A DNA stretch of 64,000 nt. It comes from Peronospora farinosa (lineage: Eukaryota > Oomycota > Peronosporomycetes > Peronosporales > Peronosporaceae). Location: assembly GCA_947646735.1 (NCBI GenBank), contig CANTFK010000947.1:124001-188000 (forward strand), written 5' to 3'. Of the stretch, positions 55,363-64,000 are shown in pieces (the first letter of the stretch is position 1; the number at the start of each line of letters is the position of its first letter). The notes beneath the pieces were generated by a model that was given only the letters and a program-made list of their open reading frames with translations, did not search any database and was not told where the DNA came from. The translations under genes and the position numbers were made by a program.

Positions 55363-56045
55363 GATATCCTTGCCATAGATGAGCACTAGCTAAGTTTCGC
55401 GTCTATCTCCTTAGGAGATAGACCGTTCATAGTGTATACAGATCATGCTTCATTTCGCACGTCTGTAAACAGTCCACTCCTCTCGCAAAGAATGGCGAGA
55501 TGGTGGTCGTTTTTGCGGAATATAACGTTTTCGTGGAGTATATCGGGACGACTAAATGTCGTCGCTGATGCGCTCTCACGTCGGCCTGACTTCGAGCCGA
55601 CTGTATAGTCCGACAGCGATGTGGATACCACTGTCGTACGCTGAGTACCAGCGTTCTGTCGTCGAATATACTCGACGACATTAGATTGGCATGCGCACAA
55701 GATAGTGATCCTTTGCGCCTGATGGAGTACCTCAAGGACCCATCCAAGCAAGCCAAGTAGCGCTTGCCTGCCATGTATCGATCTTTTATTGATCAATACA
55801 CTCAGCGGAACGGCTAACTGTATTACACAGCCGCCAACGGCGACACGCCTCGTGTCGTCGTACCGCCCCAGCATGATCTCAGATTACGGAACATGTTTGA
55901 ATGCCACGATATGGGCATCGCGGCCGTGAGAAGACTTACCTCACGGTCAGTCGCGGACGTTTACTGGCCTCACCAGTATAAGTTTGTGCGCAAGTACATT
56001 CGTGCTTGCGAGGCGTGTAGATCCGTCTATAAACACCCAACATGT
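55363..56045 (+). pseudogene. Element H RNase H end and integrase zinc region
   Basis: Continues H after [46 protein letters not shown] (RNase H end), then MFECHDMGIAAVRRL and KFVRKYIRACEACRS, the integrase HHCC region. Similarity ends near 56045, about 120 bp before the NASP gene. Confidence 0.7.
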
Positions 56046-56166
56046 ATGTAGCCATGCTATACCTGTCACATCGAATTTTTCGTGCATGTAGCCATGTTAT
56101 ACCCATGAACATCGTATGTCTCGTCACATTATTACGTATCAAACATAAAAGTCATTATAACCAATA

Positions 56167-57396
56167 ATGACGACTAAGAAGGAGAGCTCATCACCTGCAC
56201 AGGAGCTGCAGACGACGCTGACGGACCCTCGCTACTTGCGTGGTGTGTCTCTACTCAAGAATAAGCGTCTGGAGGAGGCAGTGGTGGTTTTTGAGGATTT
56301 ATTGCGTACATTGTGTGACGTGGAGGGCAAGAGTGATTCATTGGCTGTAGCTCCTATCTATTACGAATATGGTCATGCTCTATTGTGTCTTACTGAGGCC
56401 AGTGCAAGTCTATTTGGTGGTGCAGTTGAAGATGCTGGAGTTAGTGGAGAGAAAGACGGGGAAAAGGACACTAAGGACTCGTCGGATGACTTGGAAACGG
56501 CTTGGGAGGTCATGGAACTAGCGCGTGTCATTTACTTGCGCTATCCAGAGGACCAAGCAGTCGAAATGCAGCTGGTTAGAGTGTATACGAGACTAGGAGA
56601 CTTGGGTCTTGAATGTGACCAGTATGAGCAGGCTAAGGCAGATTTTGAGAAGGCTCTGCTACTGCGGAGGAAGCTGCTGAAGGCCACAAATGCTGAGGAC
56701 ACGACTCAATTGGCTGATTTGTATTGTCAGTTGGCTATTGCATGTATCTACAGAGACTCAACACAGGACAAGGAACAGGACAAGGAACAGGACAAGGAAC
56801 AGGACAAGGAACAGGAGCAGGAGATAGAGGAAGTTCCGAACGAGGAACTTTTCTACTACGTCATGGCTGGACGAGTCATGGCAGATAATATCCATCGGGT
56901 GGCGAGAAAATGTGAAGACAAGGTGCAGGTATTTGTAACGAATCGTGTCCCCAAGTACTCGATTGAGGGAGATCGTGGTGTAGAGCTTAAGGGCAAAGGC
57001 AAGAGGAAAGACTTGTCGAGCACAGGAGATTCGACGCTCACGTTGCAATTTAATGGAGAACGTCCCGAGGCCCTTCGTGAGGAGTATTTGACTTGTCTCG
57101 ACGTCAAGGAGGAACAGAAAGACACACTGAAAGCGGACGAGAAGACTCTGCTGGAGTACCTGGAGATTTACTTGGAACTAAAGGAGAAGGTGGACAGCAT
57201 TATAGAGACTGTCAAGAACGCTGTTTCAAAGATGGACAAGGGAACGGACGAAGCGGTGACAACTGTTGGATTCAGTCAGACCGAGACATCAGATGATGCT
57301 GGTGCCCCAGTAGTGAACGTGATTTCGGTGAAGAAGCGGAAGATAGAAGCACCTGCAGCCAAGTCAGAGACCCTGGCACCTGCTAATAGCAAATGA
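56167..57396 (+). CDS. NASP: NASP/Sim3-type histone chaperone (SHNi-TPR)
   Basis: Single exon, 409 aa, from the first ATG after the element H remnant. TPR-like helices run RYLRGVSLLKNKRLEEAVVV, then IYYEYGHALLCLTEASASLF with an acidic insert (EKDGEKDTKDSSDDLETAWE) splitting the second repeat, as in NASP, Hif1 and Sim3. Two further TPRs follow (VRVYTRLGDLGLECDQYEQA; QLADLYCQLAIACIYRD). A run of DKEQ repeats (56764-56811, 12-bp units) comes next, and near the C-terminus a basic KKRK nuclear signal. The family binds H3-H4 and supplies it for chromatin assembly in the nucleus. The family call rests on the split TPR and layout. It converges with NCBP1, the stops being 125 bp apart. Confidence 0.75.
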   Translation: MTTKKESSSPAQELQTTLTDPRYLRGVSLLKNKRLEEAVVVFEDLLRTLCDVEGKSDSLAVAPIYYEYGHALLCLTEASASLFGGAVEDAGVSGEKDGEKDTKDSSDDLETAWEVMELARVIYLRYPEDQAVEMQLVRVYTRLGDLGLECDQYEQAKADFEKALLLRRKLLKATNAEDTTQLADLYCQLAIACIYRDSTQDKEQDKEQDKEQDKEQEQEIEEVPNEELFYYVMAGRVMADNIHRVARKCEDKVQVFVTNRVPKYSIEGDRGVELKGKGKRKDLSSTGDSTLTLQFNGERPEALREEYLTCLDVKEEQKDTLKADEKTLLEYLEIYLELKEKVDSIIETVKNAVSKMDKGTDEAVTTVGFSQTETSDDAGAPVVNVISVKKRKIEAPAAKSETLAPANSK

Positions 57397-57520
57397 AATT
57401 GCGGCATACGTACAAGCCTGCACCAAGACACTTCTTCTCTGCTTGACTCAGCCTGCTTTGGTATCTTCATATTCATTCTTGGCTCTTTTTTCTAGTCAGG
57501 TTGTTGTTGTTGCGCGAATC

Positions 57521-60277
57521 CTAAGCGCTGCGGTACGAATCACGAACGAGCTGGAAGATCTTGGTGGTGTCTGCATCAGCAGAAGCACTAACGCTGAAAA
57601 CCTCAAGCTGCAGCTCATCAAGAACATCTTCAAGCGGTACACGGTACCGATCGCCTACAGCCTGCATCTGCGCCAAAGTACTACGAAACCAGTTGTCACG
57701 AGGGTCTGAGCCCTCTGCATCGCACTCCGCCTTGTGCTCTGTAATTACTCTGTTAAACCCACTGAACAGAAGCACAAGCAGCTGACGCAGATCATTCTGA
57801 AGGCGTTTGCGGCCGTCCTCGACTATTTCGACGTCAGGCATGTCCTCGTCACGGTCGTCTGATAATTTGGGCAAAGTAGCCTGCTCTAACTGCCGCGTCT
57901 TAGCGCTAATGGCATCTTGTATAAACTTCAACGTATCGTGAAGTATCTCCCACACGTATGGCCAACTGTACTGCTGCACAGCATCAGGGGTGAAGACCCA
58001 TGTTATAATGGTGGATGGACGGAAAAGCCCTTGACGTAGCATAGCATTTAGAATTAAGCCGATGTGCTGCGGCGACTTCAGCCAAACGGAAGCCACAGTC
58101 TTGACCAGCGAAAGTTCGTCAGCATCCATTTCATCGCCCGACTGATTTTCTCCACCAAAGAGCTCATAACGTTTGCCGTACTTTTCCAGCAATAGACGCA
58201 TGTGTGTGAACGTAGCCGCCCCAGCCTCCAGGATGCACGTCCAGACCACTTCCACAGCTTCTCCGCGTGAGATCTCCAGACGAGGAAGTTCTTCGTTAAG
58301 CCAAGTGCGCAAAGCAGTAGCTGGTGGGTGGCCTTTCAGTTTTGTCGTCACAGACTGATAGAACTCTGATGCAGCGTCGGGTTCATCAGCCACTGCACCA
58401 GCAGCATCTTTCTCTTTTGCGGACTGGAAGCGGATACGAGGCTTGGGTGTCGGAGGCAAAAGCACGTGAAAATCAGCAGGTAGGGCGCTCTGCATGTGTT
58501 GCAGGTACGAGAGGCGCACACAACGCTCGATTACAGCGCTGACAAAAAGACGTTGAGGATCGTCCTCGCTGGCTTCCAGAACATACGACCACGCGGACCA
58601 ACGCCACTTGAACTCAAAGTTAGACAGGAAGTGGCTCAAAAGTAGCACAAACGAATTAACGGTAGTAGCGCGCATTGTCGGCACCTCACGGAACAGCAAC
58701 TCTACTACTACAGCCAAAGCTGGTGACACAATGCCAGCATCCGTCTTCACAAGGTGGTACAACACCGAGCAATAATAACCCAGCTTGGCACGTGCGTTCT
58801 CACTCAGGGCCGCGACCAACAATGTCTCCACAAGTATATACTCACTCTTCACACGAGTAGCTTCTGCAGCCAAAGATGAAGCAAACCGGGTATTATACAT
58901 ACTGCAGAGACCTAGCAGCAGTTTGGCCGCAATTGCAGGCTTTGAATAAAAGGTCTCCAGTGCATCTACGAAATGATTGCGAGTAATGAGATACGAGGCC
59001 AATGGTAACGTTGCAACAGCGGCACCAATAGCACCCGATTCATCCGACAGAATACGGAACACCATCGTGTACGGCGGGATCTTGTTCGGGTCAAGCTGTA
59101 AGCAAACGACAATGTTAGTACAAATACATAGACACCTCACACAGCTCACACTAGTTCGTACCTTAGTCAGGTCGATCGAAAGGGACACAGCAAACGCATG
59201 TGTCTCTGACTTTTCAAAGTCCGGAGCAAAGACGTCCTGTGGGTGACTGACACCCCGGAGTTCCCACGCAGCAGTCTTATCATCTCCATTTCCACTCCAA
59301 ATAGCGCTTAGTGCATCCAATACAAGTGACAGTGGATCACTAGAAGCACATAACGTCGACAGTTCCTCATTAGTTTCAGGTCTCCACAGCAAAGCCAATT
59401 GCAAACGTCTTGTACGCCAAGACGATGAGCCAGCACTTGATCCACGTGGATTATTCTCCTCTTCACGATGCAAGACGTACTCTCTGCATCGACTTAACAA
59501 GCTGTCAAATAAATTGTCAGCACTTCTCGCCAGTTCTTTGCCACTATGTAGGAGTGTAGTTAGCACCACCAAGGCAAAGAAATCTTTCCAAGCAGCTGCA
59601 TCTTCTCTTGCTCGTAAAGACGCAAACGTCTCGTCATCTCCGTCCCAGTCATCGGACGTACATAGTCCTTGGATGGAATCCAGCATAACCAGGACATCTT
59701 CAGCTTTACATACTCGAGCAGCACAGAGTTCAGCCAAGAGACGGATAATCAGCTGCACACGTATCGCAACCGCAATTACATCTCCATCTCGACGAAAAAC
59801 ATCTGTATCGGCAATGTCCGGATCGTCTCCTTTTTCAAGATTCAAGTGGTTCACATCACGTTGCAAACATTGTGTGGCATTAGCCACAATCTCCCGTCCA
59901 AAGGTCGGTTTACGGGCATTGACGAGCCCCACGAGCGTCGCATAGAGCGCCGTCTTGTGCGCCAAGCGAGAGGCCGAGCGTAGGATCAATGTAGCCAAGT
60001 GACCAAGTTTTACATCCTGTGCATCCGCCTCTAATTCACGCAGCAACAGGTCGCTTGTACGCGTCAATTGCTCGCGTTCGGCGCCGTCTCCGAGCTCAAC
60101 GACCGCTTTTTTAGCCAATCGCCAAGCACGAGCGCGATCACTTTCATTCAAACGCTCACGATCATGACGTCGTTCATGACGTCGAGAATTGTTCGGACGG
60201 TCGTCTATGCGTGAACGTTTGTAGTTGTTGTCCTGGTCATTGTCATCGAACGAGCGCTTGCGACTTGGGCCGTGCAT
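57521..60277 (-). CDS. NCBP1: Nuclear cap-binding protein subunit 1 (CBP80)
   Basis: Exons 59162-60277 and 57521-59095, with a 66-bp GT-AG intron that happens to stay open, give 896 aa. The start is the ATG at 60277; the earlier in-frame ATG lies in AT-rich leader. The N-terminus has a bipartite basic signal (RKRSFDDNDQDNNYKRSR). MIF4G-type repeats follow: HKTALYATLVGLVNARKPTF, the IPPYTMVFRIL block, LSNFEFKWRWSAWSYVLEAS, ERCVRLSYLQHM, and YSWPYVWEILHDTLKFIQDA; the last helical block includes FNRVITEHKAECDAEGSDPR. These match CBP80, which with NCBP2 binds the 5' cap of new transcripts in the nucleus. The length is slightly above the human 790. Confidence 0.9.
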   Translation of the reverse strand: MHGPSRKRSFDDNDQDNNYKRSRIDDRPNNSRRHERRHDRERLNESDRARAWRLAKKAVVELGDGAEREQLTRTSDLLLRELEADAQDVKLGHLATLILRSASRLAHKTALYATLVGLVNARKPTFGREIVANATQCLQRDVNHLNLEKGDDPDIADTDVFRRDGDVIAVAIRVQLIIRLLAELCAARVCKAEDVLVMLDSIQGLCTSDDWDGDDETFASLRAREDAAAWKDFFALVVLTTLLHSGKELARSADNLFDSLLSRCREYVLHREEENNPRGSSAGSSSWRTRRLQLALLWRPETNEELSTLCASSDPLSLVLDALSAIWSGNGDDKTAAWELRGVSHPQDVFAPDFEKSETHAFAVSLSIDLTKVRTSVSCVRCLCICTNIVVCLQLDPNKIPPYTMVFRILSDESGAIGAAVATLPLASYLITRNHFVDALETFYSKPAIAAKLLLGLCSMYNTRFASSLAAEATRVKSEYILVETLLVAALSENARAKLGYYCSVLYHLVKTDAGIVSPALAVVVELLFREVPTMRATTVNSFVLLLSHFLSNFEFKWRWSAWSYVLEASEDDPQRLFVSAVIERCVRLSYLQHMQSALPADFHVLLPPTPKPRIRFQSAKEKDAAGAVADEPDAASEFYQSVTTKLKGHPPATALRTWLNEELPRLEISRGEAVEVVWTCILEAGAATFTHMRLLLEKYGKRYELFGGENQSGDEMDADELSLVKTVASVWLKSPQHIGLILNAMLRQGLFRPSTIITWVFTPDAVQQYSWPYVWEILHDTLKFIQDAISAKTRQLEQATLPKLSDDRDEDMPDVEIVEDGRKRLQNDLRQLLVLLFSGFNRVITEHKAECDAEGSDPRDNWFRSTLAQMQAVGDRYRVPLEDVLDELQLEVFSVSASADADTTKIFQLVRDSYRSA

Positions 60278-60585
60278 TTCAAGGACTTGGGGGATATGTG
60301 GTGTACAGATATGTAAGTGTACCACCTCATATCCTTTCAATACCGATGATATGTAGTTTGAACAAGAAGTGGATATGTTTTCAATGAAATGAAAAGTAAT
60401 AAAGTCATACAGTATATTAATTATGATACGAAGCACATACCGGTATACTACCAGTATATTGTTCTACTTACAGAGTAGTACTACTACCTCTTTGGTAGAA
60501 TAATTGAATTGGATATTATCCGTTTCGACTTTGTCCTAGCTGACATCACCACGTCTAAGCAAATATCACTACATCCACGCCACTC

Positions 60586-61543
60586 ATGACTAAGTGTCGT
60601 GTCTTGTGTCTTCATGGTTATCGTCAAGATGCTATAAAGTTTCGTGGTCGTATTGCTGCATTGCGTAGAACGTTCAAGTCGAGCGTCGAGTTTGGTTAGG
60701 AAACAATTATGTCAAAAATTAATTTTAATTTTCAAATCACTACGTAAAAAATATTTTTAACTTATTTATTACTACATTGTAGTATGTTTAGATGCCCCAT
60801 TCACTGTACCTGATGCATCAACATTGGAAGAAAAACACATCAACAAGTACGAAATTAATTTTCTATAATTTTTTTCACTTGTAATGACAATTAATTAATT
60901 TTTATTGTCGTGTTTAGTAAAAATACTAATGAACAGGAAAATCAATTGAAATGGTTTGATTTTATTCACGATACACAGTCGGAGCATTATTTACTAGAAC
61001 GAGTAGAAGAATCGCTCGAATATGTGGCAAATTTTATCAAGAAAGAGGGACCTTTTGATGGTATTTTGGGGTTTAGTCAAGGTGGTACAATGGCTTCATT
61101 AATCCTGCACAAACAAGGTACAGAATGTTTTTTTCTTGATTGGAATGATGTATGTATGGATTGAGGTTTTTGAACTGATAAAGTGGTGGTGATTGTATTG
61201 CAAATGCACGTTGGTAGTGCGTGATTCGGAATTCCCTTTTGCGTTTCGTTTTGCCTTTTTCGTATCGGCTGGAGCTTGTTACGACCAAAAGTATATGATC
61301 AACGTAAAGGTGGATCTACCGTCGTTACATGTTATTGGTGAGACTGATGCTGTCGTGGAAAAGAAAAGCAGTCTTGCACTTAAGGATCGTTTCATTGATG
61401 CCAAAGTGCTGATGCATCCTGGAGGTCACTATATTCCCACGAACAAAGTGGTCAAAGACGCCTTTCGAGCTTTTTTTGAAGAGCTTCAACAAGCCGATCC
61501 GAACAAGAAGGAGGTGGGTACGGCTTTGTGCAATAATTGCTAG
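60586..61543 (+). CDS. FSH1-like: FSH1-type serine hydrolase
   Basis: Exons 60586-60694, 60783-60846, 60918-61117 and 61218-61543 join in phase into 232 aa, close to the 220-245 usual for the family. The opening VLCLHGYRQDAIKFRGRIAA and VCLDAPFTVPD are the family N-terminus. The nucleophile elbow GFSQGG puts Ser at 111, ETD gives Asp 168 and PGGHYIPT gives His 195: a complete alpha/beta-hydrolase triad. FSH1 proteins are small esterases of poorly known substrate. Introns of 71-100 bp are AT-rich. It diverges from NCBP1 with about 308 bp between starts. The tail after DPNKKE may be replaced by a further exon. Confidence 0.85.
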
Positions 61544-62261
61544 CTTTACGACGAGATATGGAGTCTACGAATTGTTGTGAAAGGGCTTAAGCACAGTGAC
61601 TTCCATGTGTCTCCATGTCATACATACACAACCTGCTGAAGGTTTGGCCCTGAATTCGAGACATTAGTTCAACCGGAACTCTCAACGTCTCAGACCAGCA
61701 CGTGGAGAATTGGTCAAGTTGCCGAGTAGATGCACGAGACGAAGCCATCTCGAGGTGCACTACGTAAGTCACGCATAATCTTGGCACGGCACGTTTGCTG
61801 TAGCCAAAGACGTTTTCAAAAATGAGCTGTATTCGTTGATATACCCATATGATGTACGCACCATTCCACTCACCCGTCAATTCCTACGTCAGTGCTGTCC
61901 GCTACTATCGACGGCCTTGATCCCTTCCATCACCTTCTCATTGTACACGTAGCAAGCAACTGCATTTGCCATTTGTCCATTGTACTGTTTATTTATTTGC
62001 TCACATGTACCGCGATAACGATTCAGAATGTCTGGAACTCTGAATACCAATTTGTTGGTGCTGTGCGTGAAGAGCAACAAGCACTCACCATACATGCACC
62101 ACCGCATAAAGGATTTGTGCGCAAAAAGTATTGTCGAGAGCACATCGCTTTTCAGCGGATCGAGTGGTACGCTTCCATGACGTTCTTGCAACGCACATGT
62201 AGATCAACACAACTTCTTCCGTCACGCCTTGTGTATATTGGCTTTAACGCCCATCTGTACC
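61544..62261. other. Region between convergent genes, nothing recognised
   Basis: Open frames of about 100 codons exist on the minus strand (61587-61880 and 61889-62191) but carry no motif I know. They could be downstream exons of the PHD gene if its last splice donor (GTAAGG at about 62265) is used; otherwise they are non-coding. Confidence 0.4.
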
Positions 62262-64000
62262 TTACAGGTTCAGCTTCATGCAGCACTTCTTGCAGTACCA
62301 GTCATCGGCAGGAACAATGTCAAGCTTCGCGCATTTCTAAAAGAGAGAAACCAAGAGCAGATTAGATCACAGCTATAAGGCGCAAGAGAGAAAGTCGAAC
62401 ATACCAGATGGAAAACACGATCGCAGCCCTTGGAGCCGTCCTCGGATCCACAAATGACATGCGAGTCAAGCCGGATCTTATTCTTCTTACAAACCCCGCA
62501 TTCTTGCAGATTGCACTCATTGCAGAACCACTCCGTCTCAGGAACTTCAGGCAGACCGATACACTTGACATGGAAAGCACGAGGACACCCATCACAACAG
62601 AGCAGTTCGCCTCCCAGGCTGCACACACTGCAGTCAACATCCCATTGGTCTTCCGGAGTCTTAGGCCCAATGTAGTTCTCGACGTGGGCATGCCGTATTG
62701 GAAATGTCTTTCCCGACGCAGGACGAGCAGAAGTCAATACTGCAGAATCGGATTCAGCATCGCTTCCGTCGAACTCCAACTCGTCCTTCACCAACTTTGC
62801 TTGCTTTCGGGGTCGACGCCGTAATAATGGTGAGTGCGACCGTCTAGGCCGCTTCACCGAAGCCTTTCCATTCTTCTCCGTAGGGACCACAGGCTTGACT
62901 GATGTGTCGCATTCGTGACAGAATATCTTCCCTCGAGGGATACGGCGAAGCCCAATGCATGAGTAGTGGAACACATGAGGACAACCGTCACAGCACACCA
63001 CTTCACCACCTTCGCTGCAAATGTAACAGTCCTCTTCCCATTCATCTACAGACTCGCGCATGTTACCATCGTCGACCTCCTCAATCTGCTTCTTTTTCTT
63101 GGCTGCGCGCTCCTTGCGAGACTGTTTTTCCTTTTCACTCTTCGCGCGTGTTTTCATCGCATCTTCATCGGACGCATTCAAGAAGCCAAGCACCTTAAGG
63201 CGATGTATCAATGAGGCTAAAGCAGTGGCCATGACGGCAACTGTCTTACCACGCTTAACACTCTGAATCCAGCGTTCGCGACAATATTTTGACGGCCAAA
63301 GCATTTTGCCGTCATCCACTGAAAGATCAATAGCCTCTTCCTCTTCGTCGTCATCCTCATCATCACTCCTCTCCTCGTTTTTGTCGTACTCCTCATTGGG
63401 GGTACTGGCATTTTTGCTTGCGTCTGCTGCAGCGGGACTCAGCGCTGCCGTGCCGGATCGTTGATTATTTGGCTTTTTCTGAGCAGACATCAACTCGTTT
63501 TCTAGGGCGAACAAAGCAGTAGCGAAGTCTTCAACCTTATCGATGGTTTGCACGGACGATCGCCACATTGCGCCACCATTGTCAATACGGTCTGGCCAGG
63601 TTGAGCCTAAAGTACGAAGGCATTTACAGATCCACTCTTGACCCTTTAGCAGGACTTCCTGAAATGAATTAACACTTGGATCTGCATACACAAATGCCTT
63701 GCGCTTTGAGTGCTTGTCATTTTTCCATTGAAGGAATTCTGTTGCTTCATCGATCGGCGCGCCTGATGTGAGCTGAGAGCGCTTCTTAGCACTCTCCTCG
63801 TTCAGTAGATCAGAGATCAACAAGCCAGGCTTTGAAACAGGCATTTCACTCGCAAGTTCTTTCATGTGATCAGCCAAGGTTGAGTGAAGGCAAGCCTCAC
63901 GAGGCACACGTGCGTCTAGAACTTTCATTAGCATGTTCACCTCACTTTGCGAAGAGTAGCAATACCATGTTGCATTGCTATCGTCATCTTCGGGGATCAA
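62262..64000 (-). CDS. WHIM-motif protein with three PHD fingers, N-terminus beyond window
   Basis: Exons from the right edge down to 62405, then 62262-62336, joined in phase; 556 aa are visible. The visible start (TWYCYSSQSEVNMLMKVLDA, ARVPREACLHSTLADHMKEL) resembles the WHIM2/WHIM3 motifs of BAZ/ACF1-type and MBD9-like chromatin remodelling proteins. A coiled acidic-basic region follows (DEDDDEEEEAIDLSVDDG; REERAAKKKK-like stretches). PHD1 is CYICSEGGEVVCCDGCPHVF with HYSC, PHD2 CSVCSLGGELLCCDGCPRAF with HVKC, and PHD3 CGVCKKNKIRLDSHVICGSE then GCDRVFHLKCAKLD and CKKCC across the intron. PHD fingers of this sort read histone H3 tails. It is probably a nuclear remodeller subunit. Confidence 0.8.

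Larger units (their letters stand above)
26530..56045 (+). mobile_element. Old Ty3/gypsy element H, split by three nested insertions
   Basis: Pieces in order on the plus strand: gag, protease and start of RT (26530-28925), RT palm (39123-39467), RT thumb to RNase H (47021-47436), rest of RNase H and integrase zinc region (55363-56045). Protein homology runs across each gap once elements A, C and D and one copy of each target duplication are removed. For example MDLMDGF is followed by YQVHM, and IHFLGASLKNI by NWPVPVDVKGLRKFLGLAAY. No LTRs of H were found; both ends are lost. Confidence 0.75.

Noticed and set aside
56764..56811. Leu/Val-rich membrane-like open frame on the minus strand
   Set aside because: It is the reverse of the DKEQ coding repeat in the NASP gene.
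1..64000. RXLR or Crinkler effector genes, tRNA or rRNA genes
   Set aside because: I looked for secreted proteins with RXLR-EER or LFLAK starts and for cloverleaf sequences and saw none that I could support.

Overview
The window looks like nuclear DNA of an oomycete, most likely a Peronosporales species (Phytophthora or a downy mildew). The evidence is compact eukaryotic genes with short GT-AG introns (mostly 60-110 bp), closely spaced genes of a typical stramenopile set, and long nested blocks of Ty3/gypsy LTR retrotransposons between gene islands. No bacterial, organellar or CRISPR features were seen. The species is an inference; I could not run a search.

Gene island 1 (about 1-6100): an unrecognised three-exon gene (-), a Pex22-like peroxin (-), a TRAPPC6/Trs33 TRAPP subunit (+) sharing a 115 bp divergent promoter with it, and a one-exon methyltransferase plus aspartyl beta-hydroxylase fusion (-). 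A single gene, an SPT3-like SAGA subunit (-, five exons, 17978-19578), sits inside the repeat region. Gene island 2 (56167-64000): a NASP-type histone chaperone (+), the large nuclear cap-binding subunit NCBP1 (-), an FSH1-type serine hydrolase (+) and a WHIM/PHD-finger chromatin protein (-, cut by the window edge).

The rest, about 50 kb, is mobile DNA. I recognise four LTR families, named here A to D. Family A has long LTRs of about 1.05 kb, three zinc knuckles, a second RNase H and a chromodomain. Families B, C and D are related to one another and share a primer-binding site beginning TGGTAGCACT. An older related element, H (+), has been split by three separate insertions: A at 28926-39122 (duplication GTTT), C at 39468-47020 (AATAT) and D at 47437-55362 (GATAT). 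Removing the three restores one continuous RT-RNase H-integrase order. Other relics are an inverted pair of A copies (6160-13620), B fragments (13600-15490 and 19810-24967), a Copia scrap, a hAT-like scrap and a D-like integrase scrap.

Two signals stand out. First, each family, in the copy that still has the space, carries a long ORF of about 430-525 codons on the strand opposite to gag-pol, starting 46-112 bp inside the 3' LTR and heading towards the end of pol. In B, C and D it overlaps the end of pol tail to tail and carries a predicted coiled coil. In D it is fully open (48168-49469). Second, the LTRs of B, C and D are built almost end to end from short perfect or near-perfect hairpins. 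The A LTRs instead carry G-rich minisatellites with a clear G-quadruplex pattern.
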